From NCBI GenBank assembly GCA_050874385.1, contig JBNMKO010000033.1, positions 1-30,941 on the forward strand: DNA of 30,941 bases. Reading direction: 5' to 3'. Within the stretch, counting starts at the first letter, position 1, and each line of letters begins with the position of its first letter. Below the pieces are notes generated by a model. The model was not told the origin of the DNA. It was given only the letters and a program-made list of their open reading frames with translations, and searched no databases. Both the position numbers and the translations under genes were made by a program. Below are positions 23,707 to 30,941 of this stretch, in pieces. The DNA is from CAG-882 sp050874385 (GTDB lineage: Bacteria; Bacillota; Clostridia; Lachnospirales; Lachnospiraceae).

Positions 23707-25233
23707 ATGGCATATTCTACCTTTGCCGCCATCGACATAGGTTCGAGCTGTATGGAGATGGTAATTTATGAGATATCAAGGGACAACGGGATAAAGAAAA
23801 TTGACCATGTTAGATATAATTTTGAGCTTGGAAAAAATACATACGAGACAAAGGAAGTAGACTTTGAGGACGTGGAGAAGATGTGCGAAATTCTCTACGG
23901 TTTTTCTGAGATTATGAAGGATTACTGCATTGATGACTACAGGGCGTTTGCGACAAGTGCTCTGAGGGAGGCAAAAAATGCGATAAGAGTTCTCGACAGG
24001 ATAAAGGTGCGCACAGGTCTTGATGTGGAGATTTTGAGCAATTCCGAGCAGAGATTTATCATTTACAAGGCGCTTGCCGCTAAGAATGACAAGTTCAACA
24101 AGATTATCGAGAAGTCAACGGCGCTCGTCGATGTGGGCGCGGGCAGTGCGCAGGTTTCCATGTTCAACAATGGAACGCTTGTGACTACGCAGAATGTAAG
24201 GCTCGGCGCGGTGAGAATAAGCAATATGATGTCTGCACTGTCGCAGAATATAGTCAACTATGTCGATATAATGAGAGAGTACATCGACAATGACATGGTG
24301 ACTTTGAATGAGCTGTTCTTAAAGAGCAAGAAAATTCATAATATAATATTTGTCGGTGACTGTGTTCCGTACTACGCTAGGATGAAGGAATTTTTTGACG
24401 ACGGCGAGTACACGACAAGACACAAGTTCAAGGATTTCTTTGAAAAGATATACCATGAGAACGATGAGCAGATTGCAGACCTTATGGGTATCGAGGAAAA
24501 TCAGGCAAAAATTATTCTGCCAAGCGCGATGGTCTATATGAGGATGTTAGATTTTACGCAGGCGGAGGATATATGGATGCCGCAGGTCAGCCTGTGCGAC
24601 GGAATGGCGGTTGAGCACGCGCAGAAGACGAAAAAATTTGATTTGAAGCATGATTTTAATGCGGATATTCTCGCCGCGGCTAAAAATATATCCCAGAGAT
24701 ATTCGATAAGGGGCGAGCATGTGAGCCTTGTGGAAAAAAATGCGCTGCTCATATTTGACAGCATTAAAAAATATCATGGACTTTCAGACAGGGAGAGATT
24801 TCTTCTTGAGATAGCAAGCATACTGCACGATTGCGGACAGTACATCAACATGTTAAACCCTGAGCAGTGCTCGTACAGCATAATAATGTCAACCGAGATT
24901 ATAGGACTTTCCCACAAGGAGAGGGAGATTATCGCCAATGTCGTAAAGTACAACACGATGGCATTTGACGCGGATGATGCGCTGTGGAGTTTTGACAAGA
25001 AGGATTATCTGACTATTGCGAAGCTCACGGCGATACTAAGGGTCAGCAACTCGCTCGACAGAGGGCATAGACAGAAGTTTAAAGATTTAGATGTAGAGGT
25101 CGAGGACAACAAGCTTGTTCTGACGGCGCATACATTTGAGGATATCACGCTTGAAAAATCATATTTTACGGAGCGTGTGGAGTTTTTTGAGGAAGTTTAC
25201 GGACTTAAACCGGTAATCAGGAGAAAACGCTGA
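23707..25233 (+). CDS. ppx: Ppx/GppA family exopolyphosphatase with C-terminal HD domain
   Basis: 508 residues, ATG after AAGGAGG. The family hydrolyses polyphosphate and/or pppGpp. N-terminal actin-like fold: AAIDIGSSCMEM (7-18), ATSALREAKN (82-91) and SNSEQRFI (111-118), where the catalytic Glu is expected. The phosphate-binding loop reads DVGAGSAQVS (142-151) instead of the usual DIGGGSTE, so the terminal Glu is Gln. The C-terminal third is an HD-type helical domain (LEIASILHDCGQYINM, about 366-381). It is followed 32 nt later by ppk, so synthesis and breakdown of polyphosphate are encoded together. Exopolyphosphatase is favoured over GppA because of this neighbour. The altered loop makes activity uncertain. 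Confidence 0.85.
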   Translation: MAYSTFAAIDIGSSCMEMVIYEISRDNGIKKIDHVRYNFELGKNTYETKEVDFEDVEKMCEILYGFSEIMKDYCIDDYRAFATSALREAKNAIRVLDRIKVRTGLDVEILSNSEQRFIIYKALAAKNDKFNKIIEKSTALVDVGAGSAQVSMFNNGTLVTTQNVRLGAVRISNMMSALSQNIVNYVDIMREYIDNDMVTLNELFLKSKKIHNIIFVGDCVPYYARMKEFFDDGEYTTRHKFKDFFEKIYHENDEQIADLMGIEENQAKIILPSAMVYMRMLDFTQAEDIWMPQVSLCDGMAVEHAQKTKKFDLKHDFNADILAAAKNISQRYSIRGEHVSLVEKNALLIFDSIKKYHGLSDRERFLLEIASILHDCGQYINMLNPEQCSYSIIMSTEIIGLSHKEREIIANVVKYNTMAFDADDALWSFDKKDYLTIAKLTAILRVSNSLDRGHRQKFKDLDVEVEDNKLVLTAHTFEDITLEKSYFTERVEFFEEVYGLKPVIRRKR

Positions 25234-25265
25234 TTGCGTTATCAAATATAGGTGGAGGAGATAAA

Positions 25266-27410
25266 ATGGGAAACAGTAAAATATTCATTAATAGGGAACT
25301 AAGCTGGCTTGAGTTTGACGCGAGGGTGTTAGGTGAGGCGGCTGACGCGGGAAATCCGCTTTTTGAGAGGCTCAAGTTTTTGAGCATAACAGCGTCAAAC
25401 CTCGACGAGTTTTTTATGGTCAGGGTGGCATCGTTAAAGGATATGGTAAATGCCGGATACACCAAGAAGGATATTGCGGGCATGACGGCGAAGGAGCAGC
25501 TTGAGGCGCTCGACGAGAGAACCCATGCGTTTGTGAAAAGGCAGTACAAAATATACAATGATGAGCTTGTTCCGGCTCTTGACAAGGCGGGATTTCATAT
25601 TGTCGGAAGCCATGAGGCGTTAAACGATGAGCAGAAGAGCTTTGTGGATAAGTATTTCCATGAGGACGTGTACCCTGTTCTCACGCCGATGGCGGTGGAC
25701 TCGTCAAGACCGTTTCCGCTTATAAGAAACAAGACGCTCAACATCGCGGCGCTTCTTAAAAAGAAGAACGGCAAGGATGACGAGACGGAGTTTGCGACGG
25801 TTCAGGTTCCGTCGGTGCTTCCGAGGTTTGTGAGACTTCCGGGTGAGGAGGACACGATAATTCTTCTTGAGGAGGTTATCGAGCGCAATATTGATAAGCT
25901 GTTTTTGAACTATGACATTCTATGCGCCTATCCGTATAGAATTATGAGAAACGCCGACTTCTCGATTGACGAGGAGGACGCGGAGGATTTGTTGAAGGAG
26001 ATAGAAAAGCAGCTAAAGAAAAGGCAGTGGGGTCAGGCAATCAGGCTTGAAGTTCAGGGGGATATCGACAAGCAGCTTTTAAAGAAGTTAAAGAGCGAGC
26101 TTGACATCACCGACAGCGATATATACAGGATAGACGGTCCGTTAGACCTTACATTTTTGATGAAAATGTACGGAAGTTTCGGCTATGAAAAGTTAAAGAC
26201 CCCTAAATATACACCTGCCCCTGTGCCGGAGCTTATGGACGGCAAAAATATTTTCGAGGCGATAAGGGAGGGAGATATACTTTTACATCACCCTTACCAG
26301 ACCTTTGACCCGGTTGTGGATTTTGTGAGACAGGCGGCAAAAGACCCGGCTGTGCTCGCCATAAAGCAGACACTCTACCGTGTCAGCGGCAATTCGCCTA
26401 TCGTTGCGGCACTTGCGGCGGCGGCTGAGAACGGCAAGCAGGTCTCAGTGCTTGTGGAGTTGAAAGCGCGCTTTGACGAGGAGAACAATATTATATGGGC
26501 TAAGAAACTTGAGCAGGCTGGATGTCATGTAATATACGGTCTTGTGGGCTTAAAGACGCACAGCAAGATTACTCTTGTTGTGAGACGCGAGGAGGACGGA
26601 ATAAGGCGTTATGTCCATCTTGGAACGGGAAATTACAATGATTCGACGGCAAAATTGTACTGCGATATGGGTCTGTTCACATGTTCTCCGGCCATCGGTG
26701 AGGACGCTACAGCTGTGTTTAACATGCTGTCTGGATATTCCGAGCCTGTGGGCTGGAATAAGCTGTCTCTTGCACCGCTGTGGCTGCGCGACAGATTTCA
26801 CTATCTCGTTGACAGGGAGATAAGGCGCGCAAAGGAGGGGCAGGAGGCGCATATAATCGCCAAGATGAACTCCGTGTGCGACAAGGACATAATAGAGCTT
26901 ATGTACAAGGCATCCAAGGCGGGCGTTAAGGTGGAGCTTATTGTCAGAGGAATATGCTGTCTTATACCGCAGCTTGAGGGCGTGAGCGAGAACATAACAG
27001 TGCGCTCCATTGTCGGTACATTTCTTGAGCACAGCAGAATATTCTATTTTGAAAATGGCGGAGACCCTGAAATATATATGGCGAGTGCTGACTGGATGTC
27101 CAGAAACCTCGACAGACGTGTGGAAATCATGTTCCCTGTGGAGGATGCGCGCCTTAAAGCCGAGGTAAAGCATATCTTAGACGTGCAGCTTGCCGACAAT
27201 GTTAAGGCACAGCTTATGCAGCCTGACGGAAGCTATGTGAGAGTTTCGGAGCTTGCAAAGACAAAGAAGGACGCAAAGGCTGAGAAAGAGTCCGCAAAGA
27301 TAGAGGCGCAGATGGTATTTTGCAAGGAGGCGCAGGAGAAGGCTAAAGCTGTCATGGCAGGAAAGGACGTTCACAGCAGCAGGGTATTTACACCTATGAT
27401 GCATGAGTAA
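25266..27410 (+). CDS. ppk: Polyphosphate kinase 1
   Basis: 714 residues, ATG after GGTGGAGGAG. Reversibly transfers the terminal phosphate of ATP to polyphosphate. N-domain INRELSWLEFDARVL (8-22) and FLSITASNLDEFFMVRVASL (38-57) are typical. In the phospholipase-D-like catalytic halves, the autophosphorylated His is H432 in LKTHSKITLVVRR and the second His is H589 in TFLEHSRIFYFENGG, equivalent to E. coli H435 and H592. The length fits the family. The C-terminus carries an extra charged helix (KTKKDAKAEKESAKIEAQMV) beyond the usual end. Downstream partner of ppx in one operon; the gap to the next gene has its own promoter. Confidence 0.95.
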   Translation: MGNSKIFINRELSWLEFDARVLGEAADAGNPLFERLKFLSITASNLDEFFMVRVASLKDMVNAGYTKKDIAGMTAKEQLEALDERTHAFVKRQYKIYNDELVPALDKAGFHIVGSHEALNDEQKSFVDKYFHEDVYPVLTPMAVDSSRPFPLIRNKTLNIAALLKKKNGKDDETEFATVQVPSVLPRFVRLPGEEDTIILLEEVIERNIDKLFLNYDILCAYPYRIMRNADFSIDEEDAEDLLKEIEKQLKKRQWGQAIRLEVQGDIDKQLLKKLKSELDITDSDIYRIDGPLDLTFLMKMYGSFGYEKLKTPKYTPAPVPELMDGKNIFEAIREGDILLHHPYQTFDPVVDFVRQAAKDPAVLAIKQTLYRVSGNSPIVAALAAAAENGKQVSVLVELKARFDEENNIIWAKKLEQAGCHVIYGLVGLKTHSKITLVVRREEDGIRRYVHLGTGNYNDSTAKLYCDMGLFTCSPAIGEDATAVFNMLSGYSEPVGWNKLSLAPLWLRDRFHYLVDREIRRAKEGQEAHIIAKMNSVCDKDIIELMYKASKAGVKVELIVRGICCLIPQLEGVSENITVRSIVGTFLEHSRIFYFENGGDPEIYMASADWMSRNLDRRVEIMFPVEDARLKAEVKHILDVQLADNVKAQLMQPDGSYVRVSELAKTKKDAKAEKESAKIEAQMVFCKEAQEKAKAVMAGKDVHSSRVFTPMMHE

Positions 27411-27527
27411 AAAAGTGGCATGAGCGAGAGAGGGATTTGTGTAGGATGCTAAATATTGTCTGAGCCGGACGGCACAGTAAAATGTTGAGGCAGGAAGCAG
27501 CTTGATTTGCAATTCACAAATTTACTG

Positions 27528-27556
27528 TTGACAAATAATGATGTGTTGTGTATATT
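27528..27556 (+). promoter_or_regulatory. Promoter of the aldolase-like gene
   Basis: TTGACA (27528-27533), 17-bp spacer, TATATT (27551-27556): near consensus. Confidence 0.8.
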
Positions 27557-27574
27557 TATAGAGTACTTCAATGA

Positions 27575-27595
27575 TTTAAAGTGTAACGCTTTAAA
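27575..27595. promoter_or_regulatory. Operator-like inverted repeat in the aldolase leader
   Basis: TTTAAAG (27575-27581) and CTTTAAA (27589-27595), 7-nt spacer, about 20-40 nt after the expected transcription start. It may be a repressor site; no regulator is encoded nearby. Confidence 0.4.
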
Positions 27596-27666
27596 GTAAA
27601 ATATTCAGAGTACATTGGTGTGTTAAAAAATATAGAAGAAATATAAATATACAGGAGTGCAGAACA

Positions 27667-28644
27667 ATGGACAATACATTTGGAACAATCGTGTCATACA
27701 GACCGGATATCAAGGTTGTGGACGCAACATTGAGGGACGGAGGACTTGTCAACAATTTCGGTTTTACAACTGAGTTTGTCAAGGATTTATATAAGACGAA
27801 TATCGCGGCAGGCGTTGACTATATGGAGTTTGGATATAAGGCATCCAAGGAAATATTTGACCCGAAAGATTTTGGAAAGTGGAAGTTTTCCAACGAGGAT
27901 GATATCCGCGAGATAGTTGGGGACAACGACTCAGACCTCAAGATTTGCGTTATGGCGGATGTCGGAAGGACGGACTATAAGAAAGACATAATCAACAAGG
28001 AGGACAGCGTCATCGACATGATTCGTGTGGCGACCTATATTCACCAGATACCTACAGCCATCGACATGATAAGCGATGCGAAAGCCAAGGGATATGAGGT
28101 CACGGTCAATCTCATGGCGGTGTCTAAGGTGGACGACGAGAACCTTGACAACGGACTTGAGCTTCTTGCACAGTCCGATGCGGACTGTATATATCTTGTC
28201 GACAGTTTCGGGGCTTTCTATCCAGAACAGGTGAGACGACTCACGGCGAGATACATGGCAGCAGCGGCTAAACATGGTAAGAAGATTGGTATTCATGCCC
28301 ACAACAATCAGCAGCTCGCATTTGCCAACACAATAGAGGCGGCTATAAACGGCGCGAGCTACCTTGATGCGACGATGAGCGGAATGGGAAGAGGAGCCGG
28401 CAACTGTTATATGGAGCAGCTTTTGTCCTTCCTGCGAAACCCTAAGTACAATCTCCTTCCGGTTATGAACTTTGTCGAGAAGCACATGAACAAGCTCAAG
28501 GAAGGACCAGACAAGTGGGGATTTGACTTGCCGTACCTTCTCACAGGTGTCCTAAACAGCCATCCTTCATCGGCAATCAAGTGCATCAAGGAGGGCAGAA
28601 CGGACTACTCAAGGTTCTATCAGGAGCTTCTTGATATGGAGTAA
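27667..28644 (+). CDS. HMGL-like aldolase catalytic domain protein
   Basis: 325 residues, ATG after CAGGAG. A DRE-TIM metallolyase-type barrel: the metal- and substrate-binding VVDATLRDGGLVNNFGF begins at residue 17 (Asp 19 and the RDGG 23-26 signature), and the second metal motif HAHNN lies at 210-214 after GKKIGIHA. A glycine-rich ATMSGMGRGAGNC loop follows. Relatives are 4-hydroxy-2-oxovalerate aldolase, HMG-CoA lyase and citramalate/isopropylmalate synthases, but this short form without a C-terminal domain is usually annotated only as aldolase catalytic domain-containing. The substrate is unknown, and the neighbours (ppk, aldo/keto reductase) do not reveal it. Its own promoter and terminator make it a single-gene unit. 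Confidence 0.8.
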   Translation: MDNTFGTIVSYRPDIKVVDATLRDGGLVNNFGFTTEFVKDLYKTNIAAGVDYMEFGYKASKEIFDPKDFGKWKFSNEDDIREIVGDNDSDLKICVMADVGRTDYKKDIINKEDSVIDMIRVATYIHQIPTAIDMISDAKAKGYEVTVNLMAVSKVDDENLDNGLELLAQSDADCIYLVDSFGAFYPEQVRRLTARYMAAAAKHGKKIGIHAHNNQQLAFANTIEAAINGASYLDATMSGMGRGAGNCYMEQLLSFLRNPKYNLLPVMNFVEKHMNKLKEGPDKWGFDLPYLLTGVLNSHPSSAIKCIKEGRTDYSRFYQELLDME

Positions 28645-28762
28645 GATAGTTGCCATCTGGTCAAAAGCTATTAGTCAAAAGCAGATAAAAGCAGATTTTG
28701 ACATGATGCCATAGCGGCAAAATGGATACGAATATACGTTCGATTATCGAGAGATGTGAATT

Positions 28763-28810
28763 AAAGGTGGTATGGTTTGCAAAATGTGAATTGTATCACC
28801 TTTGTTTTTT
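28763..28810 (+). terminator. Terminator after the aldolase-like gene
   Basis: AAAGGTGGTA (28763-28772) pairs with TATCACCTTT (28794-28803), one G-U pair, followed by a run of six T. Confidence 0.8.
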
Positions 28811-28830
28811 GCGGTATTATGTTTGTTTTG

Positions 28831-28859
28831 TTGATTTTTTTGGGGTAATGTGGTATTAT
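28831..28859 (+). promoter_or_regulatory. Promoter of the aldo/keto reductase gene
   Basis: TTGATT (28831-28836), 17-bp spacer, TATTAT (28854-28859), with TGG before the -10. The word GGTATTAT also occurs 39 bp upstream (28813-28820), possibly a second -10. Confidence 0.65.
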
Positions 28860-28892
28860 TTTGTAAAAATTAACTAATTTGGAGGTTCTTTT

Positions 28893-29885
28893 ATGTATAT
28901 TGCAGCGGCAGACAGATATGAGAAGATGAAGTATATCAGATGTGGCAGGAGCGGACTCAAGCTCCCTATGGTTTCACTCGGATTATGGCACAATTTTGGA
29001 AGCAATGCCTCCTTTGACAATATGAAGGCGTTGTGCGAGACGGCTTTTGACAACGGCATCACACATTTTGACCTTGCGAACAATTACGGACCTATTCCGG
29101 GAAGTGCCGAGGAGAATTTTGGCAGGGTATTAAAGGATGGACTTGGACAGTACAGGGACGAGCTTGTGATTTCAACCAAGGCGGGCTACGATATGTGGGA
29201 GGGTCCTTACGGCAACTGGGGTTCAAGAAAGTATCTTATAGCGAGCCTTGACCAGAGTTTAAAGAGAATGGGACTTGACTATGTTGATATCTATTATCAT
29301 CACAGACCGGACCCGGAGACACCGCTTGAGGAGACCATGTTAGCGCTCGACTCCATCGTAAAGAGCGGCAAGGCGTTATATGTCGGAATTTCCAATTACA
29401 ATAAGGTTCAGACAGAGCAGGCAGTGAAAATTCTCACAGAGCTTAAAACACCGTTCATAATAAATCAGAGAAAATATTCGATGTTTGTAAGGGACATCGA
29501 GGAGGATGGACTTAAATCTTATGCGGCGGCTAACGGCATTGGAATTATAGCGTTCTGCCCGCTCGCGCAGGGACTTCTCACCAACAAGTACCTTCACGGA
29601 ATACCGGAGGACAGCAGAATAAGAACCGACGGAAGATTTTTGAAGGAGAACGCCATCAATGAGGAGACTCTTGCAAAGATATCCGCGCTCAATGAAATAG
29701 CCCAGAGCAGGGGACAGTCTCTCGCACAGATGGCGCTTTCATGGGATTTGCGCGACGGCGAGGTGACAAGCGTTCTAATCGGTGCGTCAAAGCCTTCACA
29801 GATTACAGAGAATTGTCAGATTGTGAATGCAGCACCGTTTACCGATGAAGAGCTTGCAAAGATTGAGGATATTCTTGCAAAATAA
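28893..29885 (+). CDS. Aldo/keto reductase, YghZ/L-glyceraldehyde-3-phosphate reductase type
   Basis: 330 residues, ATG after GGAGG. An NADPH-dependent (alpha/beta)8 reductase of the cytoplasm. The catalytic tetrad is visible: Asp and Tyr in THFDLANNYGP, Lys in VISTKAGYDMW and His in IYYHHRPDPETP. The GWGSRKYL-like stretch (here GNWGSRKYL), the GKALYVGISNYN strand and the cofactor-binding end VLIGASKPSQITEN complete the family pattern. The GPIPGSAEENFGRVL segment and the overall length point to the YghZ (Gpr) branch, which reduces L-glyceraldehyde 3-phosphate and methylglyoxal. Substrate is by family only. A single gene with its own promoter. Confidence 0.88.
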   Translation: MYIAAADRYEKMKYIRCGRSGLKLPMVSLGLWHNFGSNASFDNMKALCETAFDNGITHFDLANNYGPIPGSAEENFGRVLKDGLGQYRDELVISTKAGYDMWEGPYGNWGSRKYLIASLDQSLKRMGLDYVDIYYHHRPDPETPLEETMLALDSIVKSGKALYVGISNYNKVQTEQAVKILTELKTPFIINQRKYSMFVRDIEEDGLKSYAAANGIGIIAFCPLAQGLLTNKYLHGIPEDSRIRTDGRFLKENAINEETLAKISALNEIAQSRGQSLAQMALSWDLRDGEVTSVLIGASKPSQITENCQIVNAAPFTDEELAKIEDILAK

Positions 29886-29911
29886 TAAAGATAAAACGAC
29901 AGCATGGGAAA

Positions 29912-29979
29912 TTAGTGTAAAATGGTTTTTAGCGAAAATAGATTGTTTTGATGGCAGCTTAAAATCATTTTACCACTAA
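29912..29979 (+). promoter_or_regulatory. Long imperfect hairpin upstream of fchA
   Basis: TTAGTGTAAAATGGTTTTTA (29912-29931) can pair with the segment 29959-29979, with one bulge and two mismatches, around a 27-nt loop. It ends 26 nt before the fchA start. It does not match the THF riboswitch pattern that I know. It could be a leader RNA element or an operator. Confidence 0.45.
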
Positions 29980-30004
29980 AGACTGCGTATAAATGAGGAC
30001 AAAA

Positions 30005-30613
30005 ATGGACAATACATACGAATTTATAGAAAAACTTTCAACAAAGGAGCCGACACCGGGCGGCGGCGGCGCGAGCGCGATGATTGGGGCAGTTGCATCG
30101 GCGTTGTGCCAAATGGTGGCTAATCTTACTTCGGGTAAGAAAAAATATGCGCAGTATCAGGAGGATATTGAGCGGATTATAAAGAATGTTGAGTTTGAGA
30201 AAAAGGTATTTCTTGAGCTGATTGACAAGGATGCGGAAGGTTTTTATCCGCTTTCTAAGGCATATTCCATTCCAAAGGATGAGCCGGGAAGAACAGAGAC
30301 TTTGGAGCAGGCGCTTAAAATTGCGGCACAGACACCGCTTGAAATTTTGAAGGAGTGCGACAAGCTGGCGGATGTTCTTGATGAGCTCGCGGTTAAAGGC
30401 TCTGTGCTTGTACTAAGCGATGTAGGTGTTGCGGCGGCGGCATGTCGTGCGGCGGCTGACGGAGCGGCTATGAGCGTGTATGCCAACACAGGACTTATGA
30501 AAAACCGTGAGTATGCGGAGGAGCTCAACGGAAAGGCTATGGCATATCAGGGAAAATGCAGGGAAGTCTGCGACAGAGTGTATGATGTCGTGTTTGGAAA
30601 AATGGGACTGTAG
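30005..30613 (+). CDS. fchA: Methenyltetrahydrofolate cyclohydrolase (cyclodeaminase/cyclohydrolase family)
   Basis: 202 residues. I chose ATG 30005, with GAGGA 5 nt upstream; an ATG at 29993 lacks a site and overlaps this GAGGA. The enzyme interconverts 5,10-methenyl-THF and 10-formyl-THF. The folate-binding start PTPGGGGASAMIGAVASALC is the hallmark of the FTCD/FchA family, followed by a helical bundle (MVANLTSGKKKY, AAQTPLEILKECD, SDVGVAAAACRAAADGA) of the expected length of about 205 residues. The folD-like gene follows 30 nt later, so the two form a one-carbon operon. Formimino-THF cyclodeaminase activity is possible, but no histidine-degradation genes are near. Confidence 0.88.
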   Translation: MDNTYEFIEKLSTKEPTPGGGGASAMIGAVASALCQMVANLTSGKKKYAQYQEDIERIIKNVEFEKKVFLELIDKDAEGFYPLSKAYSIPKDEPGRTETLEQALKIAAQTPLEILKECDKLADVLDELAVKGSVLVLSDVGVAAAACRAAADGAAMSVYANTGLMKNREYAEELNGKAMAYQGKCREVCDRVYDVVFGKMGL

Positions 30614-30643
30614 AGTGTAAAAAAATAGTTGAGGAATATTTTT

Positions 30644-30941
30644 ATGACAGAATATAGAGGTATGCCGGCTGTTAAGGCTATGGCAGAGGATTTTAAGAGC
30701 CGTGTTGCACAGCTAAAGGACAGGGGCGTGTACCCTAAGCTTGCCGTTGTGAGAGTTGGCGAGCGCGAGGATGACATTGCCTATGAGAAGGGAATAATGA
30801 AGCGTTTCGGCGCGGTTGAGGCTGAAGTTGAGGTTATAAAGCTTCCGATTGACATTGACGAGGAAGCGTTTGAGCAGACGATTATAAGGCTTAACGACGA
30901 TGACAAGGTGCATGGAATTTTGGTTTTCAGACCGCTTCCAA
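30644..30941 (+). CDS. folD: FolD-type methylenetetrahydrofolate dehydrogenase, diverged active site (partial)
   Basis: The first 99 residues are seen and the gene runs off the window. Start ATG 30644 with GAGG upstream. The fold is FolD-like: YRGMPAVKAMAEDFKSRVAQ, then KLAVVRVGEREDD, and DKVHGILVFRPLP at 88-99. In bifunctional enzymes the cyclohydrolase needs a Lys four residues after the conserved Tyr (Y-x-x-x-K) and a Gln in GILVQLPLP. Here Tyr 47 is followed by Ile 51 and the Gln position is Phe 95. Both are lost, so a dehydrogenase-only enzyme is predicted, with the adjacent FchA supplying the cyclohydrolase step. The NAD(P) domain is outside the window. Confidence 0.85.
   Translation, partial: MTEYRGMPAVKAMAEDFKSRVAQLKDRGVYPKLAVVRVGEREDDIAYEKGIMKRFGAVEAEVEVIKLPIDIDEEAFEQTIIRLNDDDKVHGILVFRPLP

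Noticed and set aside
26550..27173. 207-residue open frame on the minus strand inside ppk
   Set aside because: An antisense shadow of the conserved catalytic domain of PPK1, with no recognisable protein features.
1..30941. CRISPR arrays, tRNA or rRNA genes, insertion sequences
   Set aside because: No regularly spaced repeats, cloverleaf-like or rRNA segments, or transposase frames were recognised. An integrase gene was also looked for and not found.

Overview
The window looks like chromosomal DNA of an anaerobic Firmicute of the Lachnospiraceae type (inference). Supporting signs are the purine-rich ribosome binding sites, the frequent TTG/GTG starts, and a housekeeping set typical of that family: bifunctional PheA, a Ppx-PPK1 pair, an FchA plus diverged FolD pair, a TPR-DUF4037-DUF4125 protein, and the left-hand mobile-element genes (complexin-2-like, MOBV relaxase, DUF6061-like). 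No rRNA, tRNA, CRISPR array or insertion sequence was seen.

Layout. Bases 1-12107 are AT-rich accessory DNA. They start inside an integrated mobilizable element: the C-terminus of a RecA-like/RepA-like ATPase, a small complexin-2-like protein, a palindrome-rich probable oriT, a MOBV relaxase broken by a one-base frameshift, a DUF6061-like protein and a decayed reading frame. Next comes a four-gene cargo operon (2987-6067) driven by a promoter that overlaps a 13+13 bp palindrome. It ends in a protein joining a PD-(D/E)XK-like nuclease domain to a SIR2 NADase-like domain, a probable anti-phage defence module with unfamiliar partners. A methyltransferase segment with two decayed genes follows, then a 1214-residue YobI-type membrane P-loop NTPase.

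These blocks are separated by three copies of GAGTTTGARTAATT (6194, 7864, 12108). Each can be read as codons E-F-E-stop, and the last lies 3 nt before a strong terminator. I interpret them as attachment-site copies of a gene 3' end, most likely guaA, so the left 12 kb would be a tandem accretion of elements in one hot spot. guaA itself is not in the window.

Bases 12108-30941 read as core chromosome with higher GC. A peroxide-defence operon has two tandem thiol glutathione peroxidases and an OhrR-type MarR sensor, preceded by OhrR-like operators. A TetR regulator under a 46-bp near-perfect palindrome precedes a heterodimeric ABC exporter. Then come the TPR-DUF4037-DUF4125 protein, a convergent membrane-anchored DUF5050 protein, PheA, Ppx/GppA with an HD domain coupled to PPK1, an HMGL-like aldolase, an aldo/keto reductase, and a one-carbon folate pair (FchA, FolD) that runs off the right edge.

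The strongest leads are the att-like array, the SIR2 operon, and the FolD that lacks both cyclohydrolase catalytic residues while sitting next to a separate cyclohydrolase.
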